DNA of 5,583 bases from Nitrospirota bacterium (GCA_016214425.1 JACRON010000260.1:1-5583); one strand, 5' to 3'; positions 1-5,520 are shown, numbered from the stretch's first letter. Made by a program: numbers and translations. The notes: generated by a model from the sequence alone, not told the origin.

Positions 1-900
1 CTTTTTGCTCTCTTCTTTTAGGATATTTATTGCAGTATCCTGAGGAAGGCCCTTTCTGTACGGCCTGTCTGTAATTATTGCATCATACACATCAACAATA
101 GCCATTATTCTTGCTATAACAGGTATTTCATCCTTTTTTAGGCCGTCAGGATAGCCAGAGCCGTCGCATTTTTCATGGTGGGAGCGGATAATAGGAAGTG
201 CATCTGTAAGGGTCTTCAGATTCTTGCATATCTCAGCGCCCTTAACAGGATGGCTCTTCATCTTCTCAAATTCCTCTGGAGTCAGTTTGCCCGGCTTATT
301 TAAGATAGTCTCATCAATGGCAATCTTTCCGATATCATGGAGGATGCCGCCGTTTTTAAGCGCCTTCTGGTCATTTTCTGAAAGCCCAATCTCTTTTGCA
401 AGTGTAATACTGAGGTCAGAGACCCTTTCGCAGTGACCCTCTGTGTATCTGTCCCGCGCCTCAATTGTTCTTGCAAGGGTAAATATCACATCCTCTGCTG
501 CCTCAAGGTTGTCATTTAAGTGCTTCATCTTTAAAAGCGCCCTTACTCTTGCCATAAGCTCTGCCCTGTTAAATGGTTTTGAAAGAAACTCATCAGCGCC
601 TAAATCAAGCGCCCTTATCTTGTCCTCTACATCACGGAGGGCTGTGATTATTACAATAGGTATGAGCCTTGTCTTGCTGTCATCCTTTAATTTCTTGCAG
701 ACCTCAAATCCATTCATCTTAGGCATCATCACATCAAGCAGTATTAAATCTGGCGGGTTGCCGTCAACAAGCCTTAGCGCCTCAATGCCGTTTGATGCAG
801 TAGCAATATTATTGTATCCTGCCTTTTCAAGATAGGCAGAGAGAAGCTCCAGATTCTGCGGTTCATCATCAACAACAAGTATCTTGGGTTCTTTATTCAT
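1..900 (-). CDS. Response regulator with HD-GYP c-di-GMP phosphodiesterase domain (partial, 3' end outside window)
   Basis: I translated this by hand from the complementary strand: 300 codons open from ATG at 900-898 to the window edge, so the C-terminus is missing. Residues 5-123 form a receiver domain with acidic pair D11/D12, phosphoacceptor D56 (LLDVMMP), T86 and K108. Residues about 135-300 form an HD-GYP domain with GH156, the HD pair H188/D189 followed by IGK, H217, the pair H241/H242, the GYP signature at 249-251 and D270 (VDVYDA). All the expected metal ligands in this part are present. Proteins of this family (RpfG-like) hydrolyse cyclic di-GMP in the cytoplasm, with phosphorylation of the receiver controlling activity. 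The start is supported by GAGGTG at 910-905, four bases upstream, and by an ATGA overlap with the preceding receiver gene. It is the last gene seen of a three-gene phosphorelay operon and its likely output. The family usually needs only some 40-60 more residues. The architecture is secure, but the actual activity is inferred. Confidence 0.95.
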   Translation of the reverse strand, partial: MNKEPKILVVDDEPQNLELLSAYLEKAGYNNIATASNGIEALRLVDGNPPDLILLDVMMPKMNGFEVCKKLKDDSKTRLIPIVIITALRDVEDKIRALDLGADEFLSKPFNRAELMARVRALLKMKHLNDNLEAAEDVIFTLARTIEARDRYTEGHCERVSDLSITLAKEIGLSENDQKALKNGGILHDIGKIAIDETILNKPGKLTPEEFEKMKSHPVKGAEICKNLKTLTDALPIIRSHHEKCDGSGYPDGLKKDEIPVIARIMAIVDVYDAIITDRPYRKGLPQDTAINILKEESKK

Positions 901-1286
901 GCTGCACCTCGCTTGGATATAAATGATTCTATTACAGATGGGAATACCTTTACATCTATTGGCTTAGGGATATATCCGTCGCAGCCTGCTTGAAATGCCT
1001 TTTCCCTGTCGCCCTTCATTGTATGCGCAGTGACTGCAACAATAGGTGTGTTCTTGAAGTCGTCTCTTCCTTTTAATAAACGGGTAAGTGTAAGGCCGTC
1101 CATACCGGGAAGCTGGATATCCATCAAAATCAGGTCAGGCCTTATCTTCCTTAGGAGCGTAAGCGCCTCTTCGCTGTTAAATGCCTGATAAATCAGATAC
1201 CCTTCTGTGCCAAGGATATCTGCCATCAATTCCATATTTAATTGATTGTCTTCAACAATTAGTATGCTTTTATCATGCTTTTTCAA
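897..1286 (-). CDS. Stand-alone CheY/DivK-like response regulator
   Basis: A 129-residue single receiver domain with no output domain. It shows the acidic pair E12/D13, phosphoacceptor D56 in the stretch LILMDIQLPGMDG, T86 in VTAHTM and K108 in PKP. The MDIQLPGMDG and AHTMKGDREK wording is typical of the stand-alone receivers that work with hybrid kinases, passing phosphate or binding a partner through the alpha4-beta5 face. It lies between a histidine kinase and a receiver-HD-GYP gene and overlaps both by four bases, so it probably acts as an intermediate or competing phosphate acceptor in the same circuit. The codon at 1286-1284 is TTG, not ATG. The only nearby ATG (1276) is out of frame, so the TTG start and translational coupling to the upstream stop (TTGA overlap) are the best reading. 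A GGAG lies only one base before the TTG, too close for a standard Shine-Dalgarno. The domain call is firm and the start codon is moderately sure. Confidence 0.93.
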   Translation of the reverse strand: MKKHDKSILIVEDNQLNMELMADILGTEGYLIYQAFNSEEALTLLRKIRPDLILMDIQLPGMDGLTLTRLLKGRDDFKNTPIVAVTAHTMKGDREKAFQAGCDGYIPKPIDVKVFPSVIESFISKRGAA

Positions 1287-3085
1287 GCTCCATTCTCTTT
1301 CTCCCCCAATGCTCTCTCCTCTGCTGTATTTAGCAGCTCCTCCTTTGTAATAGCCTCATCCGGATAAGATGCTGTTCCTATCTTTATCTTTACCTTTATC
1401 TTTACCCCTTTTTCTGTAAACCCCGTTACACCACCTTGAATTGACCATTCAGCCCCGGTCTGAAGATTTGGGCTTTCCGGGTGTAACGGGGTAAACTTAT
1501 GTTTTTGCAACGACCTCTTTATCCGCAACATTATTGCCTCTGCGCCCTTTTTATCAGCGCCTGCGGTAATGCCGACTATCTTTTCTTTATAAATACAAAC
1601 CGCATCCTTTCTTCCCCTTAAATCATTCTTAAACAGCCTTTCTATATCCCCAACTGCCTTTTTATATCCTTCCTCATTAAGCGCTTTCTTCAAATCATTA
1701 GTATTTTCAATCATCGCCATTATCAAAGAAAAAGGCAATTGATTCCTTCTTGCATCATTAATCCCCTTTTCAAGGCAGAAGTCAAGATTAAATTCCTTAT
1801 AGTAAGGGATGACAAAATTAAACCTGCTTCCATGGCCAAACTCACTCTCAACCCAGATATTGCCTCCAAGCAGCTCAAGGAGCCGCTTTACAAGGACAAG
1901 GCCGAGGCCTGTTCCTTCGTATTCCCTTGTATACCCTGAATCTATCTTTTCAAAGCTTATAAAGAGCCTCTTCTGGTCATCCTCTGTTATGCCTATCCCT
2001 GTATCAGAAACAACAAATTTTAAAAAATCCCCGTCATGTATCGGTGATACTGAACCTGCAAGGGCTTTATCTTTTAGCAAATCCTCCCTTTTCATTATTG
2101 ATGCATCAATGGCAGCCTTTCCCTTCTCTGGCGTAAACTTTACTGCATTATCCAGAAGCTGGAATATTATCTGTTTAAACTTCCTCTCATCAGTCAGGAT
2201 AGAATTTAATTCTTTATCAATATCAGCTCTAATAGAGATGTTCTTCTTTTCTGCATTCTCTTTAACCATCAATAATGCATCATCTATAATCTGCGGAAGA
2301 GAGAATTCATCATAATTCACATCCACCTTTAGCAGCTCTAATTTTGATAAATCAAGTATATCATCAATGAGCCTTAAAAGCCTCCTGCCGCTTCCAAGGA
2401 CATTTTCAACATATCTGGTTTGCTTTTCAGTAAGAGGCTCTTTGACTTCATCAAGGAGAAGGGTTGAGAAGCCGATTATAACATTTAACGGCGTCCTAAG
2501 CTCGTGGGATACATTTGCAAGGAATTCTGTCTTTGCCTTTTGAGCCTTTTCAAGCTCCTTGTTCCTCTCAAGGAGCTCCTTCATGCTGTCCTCAAGCCTT
2601 TGCTTTTCCCTGTTGAGATCTACTGCAATATCTTCAAGCCTTTTATTCCCCTTCTCAAGCTCTATCTTATGCCTCTCTTCAGCCATGTTTCTTTCAAGCC
2701 TCTCGCGGTGGAGAGCAATTGTCTTTTCTATCAGAATCGGGAGAACAGTAAAGTCAGGCGGCTTGGGGATATATTCGTATGCCCCGTTCTTTATGCTCTC
2801 TGCAGCGAGTCTTACATCCTCTGCGCCTGCGCCTGTCAGCATAATCACTGCTATCTCCACCCATTTATCTGATATTTTTCTTAATATATCAAGGCCGTTC
2901 TCACCGCTAAGCTTATAATCAAGTAGAACAAGGTGAGGAAGGCTGTCTTCTATCTTTTGAAAACACTCCTCGCCGTTTGCTGCTACCTCAACATCAAAAC
3001 CCTTCTTTTTCAAAAGGGCAGAGATAGAATCCCTGATGCTCTGTTCATCATCAACAATAAGAACCTTACCTTTTGACTCTGCCAT
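1283..3085 (-). CDS. Receiver/histidine kinase with degenerate GGDEF-like C-terminal domain
   Basis: A 600-residue cytoplasmic sensor kinase with no signal peptide or membrane segment. In order: a receiver (5-120; D12/D13, phosphoacceptor D56, T84, K108), a charged Glu/Lys/Leu-rich coiled coil (about 122-190), HisKA with H194 in SHELRTP, and HATPase_c (about 260-428) with N-box D312/N313, G1 DTGIGI at 361 and G2 GTGLGL at 391. All autophosphorylation motifs are intact. Residues 436-600 resemble a GGDEF fold: an ARR..PFSLIM strand, an RIKRSL helix, a KIGTASYP strand and a final ELLNTAEERAL helix. The GGDEF loop, however, reads YKEKI at 499-503, so cyclase activity is not expected. About 25 residues (533-557) of this domain come from an inserted palindromic element. 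The N-terminal receiver suggests input from another kinase rather than direct sensing. It is first in an operon with two receiver genes, so they are its likely partners. The start ATG at 3085 is preceded by GGGAG at 3101-3097, with an 11-base spacer. Confidence 0.95.
   Translation of the reverse strand: MAESKGKVLIVDDEQSIRDSISALLKKKGFDVEVAANGEECFQKIEDSLPHLVLLDYKLSGENGLDILRKISDKWVEIAVIMLTGAGAEDVRLAAESIKNGAYEYIPKPPDFTVLPILIEKTIALHRERLERNMAEERHKIELEKGNKRLEDIAVDLNREKQRLEDSMKELLERNKELEKAQKAKTEFLANVSHELRTPLNVIIGFSTLLLDEVKEPLTEKQTRYVENVLGSGRRLLRLIDDILDLSKLELLKVDVNYDEFSLPQIIDDALLMVKENAEKKNISIRADIDKELNSILTDERKFKQIIFQLLDNAVKFTPEKGKAAIDASIMKREDLLKDKALAGSVSPIHDGDFLKFVVSDTGIGITEDDQKRLFISFEKIDSGYTREYEGTGLGLVLVKRLLELLGGNIWVESEFGHGSRFNFVIPYYKEFNLDFCLEKGINDARRNQLPFSLIMAMIENTNDLKKALNEEGYKKAVGDIERLFKNDLRGRKDAVCIYKEKIVGITAGADKKGAEAIMLRIKRSLQKHKFTPLHPESPNLQTGAEWSIQGGVTGFTEKGVKIKVKIKIGTASYPDEAITKEELLNTAEERALGEKENGA
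1379..1405. repeat. Hexamer-based short tandem repeat in kinase gene
   Basis: Units of TATCTT or TACCTT recur from 1379, including a perfect 12-base duplication (CTTTATCTTTAC at 1382-1393 and 1394-1405). Read on the coding (minus) strand, they give alternating Lys and Val/Ile at residues 561-569. This forms the beta strand before GTASYP of the GGDEF-like domain. The tract lies about 10 bases from the palindromic insertion at 1416-1496. Confidence 0.75.
1416..1496. mobile_element. MITE-like palindromic insertion inside kinase coding sequence
   Basis: Perfect 11-base terminal inverted repeats, CCCGTTACACC at 1422-1432 and GGTGTAACGGG at 1480-1490, bound a 69-bp element. Identical 6-base direct repeats (GTAAAC on the plus strand, 1416-1421 and 1491-1496) lie directly outside and look like a target-site duplication. 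The inverted repeat can also be read as 13 bases (1420-1432 and 1480-1492) because it runs into the direct repeats. A smaller palindrome, TTCAG and CTGAA (1448-1452 and 1460-1464), lies in the interior. Element plus one direct repeat is 75 bp, exactly 25 codons, so the host frame is kept. It encodes no protein of its own, and any transposase would have to act in trans. The structure is seen directly. Mobility is inferred and no known family name is claimed. Confidence 0.75.
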
Positions 3086-3096
3086 TAAACTTATTT

Positions 3097-3101
3097 CTCC
3101 C
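3097..3101 (-). promoter_or_regulatory. Ribosome-binding site of the kinase gene
   Basis: GGGAG on the minus strand, 11 bases before the ATG at 3085. The spacing is slightly long but usable, and nothing better lies between it and the start. Confidence 0.5.
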
Positions 3102-3130
3102 TTGAATTAATTATAATTATATCGTAATAT
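3102..3130 (+). promoter_or_regulatory. Candidate rnr promoter, possibly giving a leaderless mRNA
   Basis: TTGAAT (3102-3107), a 17-base spacer, then TAATAT (3125-3130) is a good sigma-70-like match. Initiation six to seven bases after the -10 box would fall at about 3137, at or next to the rnr ATG (3138). No Shine-Dalgarno precedes that ATG and an in-frame TAA sits immediately before it, so a leaderless transcript fits. A perfect TATAAT at 3112-3117 also exists on this strand but lacks a good -35 box. Confidence 0.5.
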
Positions 3131-3144
3131 GTTTTAAATGACAA
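3116..3144 (-). promoter_or_regulatory. Candidate promoter of the phosphorelay operon
   Basis: On the minus strand, TTGTCA (3144-3139), a 17-base spacer, then TATAAT (3121-3116) is close to ideal for a housekeeping sigma factor. Its -35 box lies within the first codons of rnr. Predicted initiation near 3109 leaves a leader of about 24 bases that contains the GGGAG ribosome-binding site of the kinase gene. Confidence 0.6.
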
Positions 3145-5000
3145 GGACATATCATGCACTTACAAGAGATAGAATTATAAAGGAAATCTCAGCAAAAGGC
3201 AATAAACCTCTTCTCTTTAGGGAACTTGTTGAGCTTCTTGATGTCCCGCCTAAAGAAATCAAGAAATTTAAAGGGTTACTAAATGATCTCCTATTGTCAG
3301 GCACAATCATAAAGACAAGAGAGAACAGATACGCACTTCCTGAAAAGATAAATCTTATTACAGGCATTGTAAATAGCCATCCTGACGGCTATGCCTTTGT
3401 TGCACCAGAGGACGGCGGCGAGGATATATTTATACCGCCAAAAAAGATGCTGGGCGCAATGAATGGTGATAAGGTGGTTGTAAGGATAGAAGGCAGCAGA
3501 CAGGGAAATAAAAAAGAGGGAAGGATTATAAGGATACTGGAGCGGGCGCATACAAGGATTACAGGGAGATTTGAAAAAAGCAAGGGCTTTGGCTTTGTTA
3601 TGCCCTCTGACCCAAAGATTATCTATGACATTTATATCCACAAGGATAACTGGAACAATGCAAAGGACGGAGAGATTGTTATAGCAGAGATTTTAGAATA
3701 TCCAAAGGAAAACAGAAATCCTGAAGGTATGGTTGTAAAGATACTCGGATACCCTGATAGAAAAGGGATTGAGACAGAGCTTATAATGGAGGAATATGAA
3801 CTTACCCCTGAATTCCCGGAGGATGTTAAAAAAGAGGTCTCAAATCTCAGATTTCAAATCTCAGATTCACAATTAAAGAACAGGACAGACTTAAGGGAGC
3901 TGAAGACAGTTACCATTGACGGAGAGAATGCAAAGGATTTTGATGACGCTGTATCTATAAAAAAACAGACTAATGGCCATTATACATTATGGGTGCATAT
4001 TGCAGATGTGAGCCATTATGTTGAGACTGATTCTGCCTTGGATGAAGAAGCATTCAGCCGCGGCACAAGCGTATATTTTCCTGACAGGGCAATACCAATG
4101 CTTCCCTATGAGCTGTCAAATGATATATGCAGTCTGAAACCAAATGTTGACAGGCTTACAGTAACTGTGGAGATGGAGTTTGATAAAAAGGGCAGGAGGG
4201 TTGATTATAAATTTTACAAAAGCTGCATAAACAGCAATGAGAGGATGACATATACACAGGTCAAGGAGATACTCGCTGATAACGAGCCAGAGCTGTGCGA
4301 AAGATACAGCGAACTCATAGAGGATTTTAAGCTCATGGAGGAGCTTAGCCTGCTTATTAATAGGCAGAGATGGGAGAGGGGAAGCATAGACTTTGACCTT
4401 CCAGAGCCTGCAATAATCCTTGATATCCAGGGCAAACCCGCAGATATTATAAAAGAGGAGAGGAACATTGCCCACAGGATAATTGAGGAGTTTATGATTG
4501 CAGCAAATGAGGCGGTTGCATCATATATTACATCCCTTGAGACGCCATCCATCTACCGCATCCATGAAAAACCTGATGAGGATAAGATTGAAGATTTTAT
4601 TGAACTGATAAGGGGCTTTGGCCTTTTTATAAAAAAGAAGGAAGGGTTAAAACCAAAGACCCTTCAAAAGGTCATTGAGGATGTTAAAGACAGGCCTGAG
4701 GAGAGGCTTGTAAATCACATACTCCTGCGCTCCATGAAGCAGGCAAGATATGCAACAGAGAATCTCGGACACTTTGGCCTTGCATCTGAAAATTATACGC
4801 ACTTTACATCTCCGATAAGACGGTACACTGATTTAGCGGTGCACAGGATATTAAAGATGATAATGAAGTCAGCAGGGGCGCATCGCCATACGCCCCTACA
4901 TGAAAAGGAGATAGAATATCTCAAAGAGACCCTCCCTGAGATTGCAAAACACTCATCTGAAAGGGAGCGTATTGCAATGGAGGCAGAGATTTTTTGTTGA
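3138..5000 (+). CDS. rnr: Ribonuclease R, main part (gene disrupted near its 3' end)
   Basis: A 620-codon frame for a 3'-to-5' exoribonuclease of the RNase II/R family, which degrades structured RNA processively in the cytoplasm. Domains: winged helix (about 9-67, ending RYALPEK), cold-shock OB domain 1 (72-130), OB domain 2 (about 138-205), then the RNB catalytic domain (about 245-590). The motif IDGENAKDFDDA supplies the four catalytic aspartates D261, D267, D269 and D270. The family signature HFTSPIRRYTDL is at 555-566. The N-terminal winged helix, and the Lys-rich tail in the downstream fragment, favour RNase R over RNase II. The frame is lost after E617 (EAE) and ends IFC plus TGA, just before the point where the linker and S1 domain should follow. 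The S1 remainder lies in the +1 frame. An intact protein would be about 726 residues. A truncated product could keep the catalytic core but would lack S1. The ATG start has no Shine-Dalgarno and may be leaderless. Confidence 0.93.
   Translation: MTRTYHALTRDRIIKEISAKGNKPLLFRELVELLDVPPKEIKKFKGLLNDLLLSGTIIKTRENRYALPEKINLITGIVNSHPDGYAFVAPEDGGEDIFIPPKKMLGAMNGDKVVVRIEGSRQGNKKEGRIIRILERAHTRITGRFEKSKGFGFVMPSDPKIIYDIYIHKDNWNNAKDGEIVIAEILEYPKENRNPEGMVVKILGYPDRKGIETELIMEEYELTPEFPEDVKKEVSNLRFQISDSQLKNRTDLRELKTVTIDGENAKDFDDAVSIKKQTNGHYTLWVHIADVSHYVETDSALDEEAFSRGTSVYFPDRAIPMLPYELSNDICSLKPNVDRLTVTVEMEFDKKGRRVDYKFYKSCINSNERMTYTQVKEILADNEPELCERYSELIEDFKLMEELSLLINRQRWERGSIDFDLPEPAIILDIQGKPADIIKEERNIAHRIIEEFMIAANEAVASYITSLETPSIYRIHEKPDEDKIEDFIELIRGFGLFIKKKEGLKPKTLQKVIEDVKDRPEERLVNHILLRSMKQARYATENLGHFGLASENYTHFTSPIRRYTDLAVHRILKMIMKSAGAHRHTPLHEKEIEYLKETLPEIAKHSSERERIAMEAEIFC
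3840..3867. repeat. 14-bp perfect tandem duplication within rnr
   Basis: TCAAATCTCAGATT occurs at 3840-3853 and again at 3854-3867. In the rnr frame it encodes part of the Asn-Leu-Arg-Phe-Gln-Ile-Ser-Asp stretch of the linker between the second OB domain and the catalytic motif. The total linker length is near that of other RNase R proteins as I recall them, so a net insertion is not evident. Confidence 0.8.
4874..4897. repeat. GC-rich palindromic repeat read in frame within rnr
   Basis: AGGGGCG (4874-4880) and CGCCCCT (4891-4897) form a 7-base perfect stem around a 10-base centre. The stem extends through a G-U wobble and two A-T pairs in minus-strand RNA, leaving a GGCG loop. It encodes the Gly-Ala-His-Arg-His-Thr-Pro-Leu stretch (580-587) in a region between the RNB signature and the HSSERE helix that varies among RNase R proteins. 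Its base composition is clearly more GC-rich than the surrounding gene, which suggests an acquired short repeat. Confidence 0.6.
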
Positions 5001-5226
5001 ACTTGAGGATATCTTTGTAGAAGGGCTTGTTCATATCACAAAGCTCCATGATGATTTTTACATATTCCGTGAAAAGGAACACGCCCTTGTTGGCATAAAT
5101 ACAAAAAAGAGATACAGGATAGGCGATAAGGTAATTGTAATGGTTGACAGGGTAGACACAGAAAAGAGGCAGATAGACTTTTTGCTGGTGAAGACAAAGG
5201 GAAAGAAGCGCAGCAGAGCAGAGTAG
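4990..5226 (+). pseudogene. rnr: Out-of-frame S1 domain remnant of rnr
   Basis: From TTT at 4990 the +1 frame reads FFVELEDIFVEGLVHITKL and continues for 78 codons to TAG at 5224-5226. This matches the S1 RNA-binding domain of RNase R from its second strand on, ending in a Lys/Arg-rich tail (KTKGKKRSRAE). The normal bridge from the HSSERE helix to the Gly-Phe-Gly before FFV (about 31 residues, including the KVGEEF-type first S1 strand) is absent. A single-base indel therefore cannot explain the break; about 92 missing bases would. This frame is open back to TTG at 4942, but its first residues are only shifted rnr sequence and no ribosome-binding site precedes them, so independent translation is doubtful. 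It is either a real deletion or an assembly error. Confidence 0.85.
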
Positions 5227-5267
5227 GACAGGCGTAACAGTTTAGTCATTCTAAAGAATGCCTAAAC
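5226..5267 (-). repeat. Palindromic repeat copy A (minus orientation), directly after the rnr remnant
   Basis: Read on the minus strand from 5267, this is GTTTAG, an inner stem-loop, CTAAAC, one base, GTTAC, then GCCTGTCC. The hairpin (5240-5267) pairs GTTTAG with CTAAAC and CATTC with GAATG around a TAAA loop, with mismatches between the two stems. The order of modules matches copy B at 5370-5424 in opposite orientation. It begins at the last base of the rnr remnant stop codon. No U-run follows on either strand, so it is a poor intrinsic terminator. Confidence 0.7.
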
Positions 5268-5319
5268 TTCAATGCAAAATTAAGATTTCAAAATGTAAAT
5301 TGCAAATTTTTAGTGAGTT

Positions 5320-5437
5320 TTTTCCGTAACTGTGCATTTTTCACTTTGCACTTTGCAATTTTCAATGATGTTTAGCGGTTCTTTTAGAAACGCTAAACAG
5401 TTACGGACAGGCATCTCGCCTGTCATTTTACGGAAAA
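5320..5437. repeat. Inverted-repeat-bounded segment with alternative pairings
   Basis: TTTTCCGTAA (5320-5329) is the exact reverse complement of TTACGGAAAA (5428-5437), giving a 118-bp segment with 10-base terminal inverted repeats. The left arm can also pair, shifted by three bases (TCCGTAACTG, 5323-5332), with CAGTTACGGA (5398-5407). The two long pairings exclude each other. Palindromic repeat copy B lies within the segment. Confidence 0.6.
5370..5424 (+). repeat. Palindromic repeat copy B (plus orientation)
   Basis: The hairpin at 5370-5398 pairs GTTTAGCG with CGCTAAAC and TTCT with AGAA. It is followed by one base, GTTAC, and a second perfect hairpin GACAGGC and GCCTGTC (5406-5412 and 5418-5424, loop ATCTC). 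The module order GTTTAG, stem-loop, CTAAAC, GTTAC, GCCTGTC is shared with copy A on the opposite strand. Copy B has 13 extra bases before GCCTGTC, which create the second hairpin. The short ATTTTA after the second hairpin could make a weak terminator at best. Confidence 0.7.
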
Positions 5438-5491
5438 TCAACATGTTGTGGTATTTTATCATGCCTTATACATCTAATTGTATTTTTCCCC

Positions 5492-5520
5492 TTTACATTT
5501 TAAAAGAAGTGTGGTAAATA
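5492..5520 (+). promoter_or_regulatory. Weak candidate promoter for the gene at the right edge
   Basis: TTTACA (5492-5497), a 17-base spacer, then TAAATA (5515-5520). The -35 box is fair and the -10 box poor, in an AT-rich stretch where such matches are common. It would give a leader of about 45 bases. Confidence 0.25.

Noticed and set aside
443..835. Plus-strand open frame of 130 codons opposite the HD-GYP gene
   Set aside because: It is the antisense shadow of a strongly conserved receiver/HD-GYP gene; the Ser/Leu-rich composition is typical of such shadows.
1809..2315. Plus-strand open frame of 168 codons opposite the kinase
   Set aside because: Antisense to intact HATPase motifs, Ser-rich, and without a ribosome-binding site.
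2553..2577. 9-base perfect inverted repeat (AGCTCCTTG and CAAGGAGCT) in the kinase gene
   Set aside because: It encodes repeated Lys-Glu-Leu of the coiled coil; the codons AAG GAG CTC/CTT explain the palindrome without a mobile element.
4986..4997. Programmed frameshifting at the six-T run in rnr
   Set aside because: A shift at the T run would join the frames but could not supply the roughly 31 missing linker and S1 residues.
5240..5267. Intrinsic terminator for rnr
   Set aside because: The hairpin is real but is followed by TTCAATGC with no T run on the plus strand, and by TGTTACGC on the minus strand.
5226..5424. CRISPR-like repeats
   Set aside because: Only two copies, inverted relative to each other, with diverged hairpins and no spacer arrangement or cas genes.
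5332..5517. Open frame of 61 codons in the intergenic region
   Set aside because: No ribosome-binding site, composed of repeat and hairpin sequence, with no recognisable protein features.
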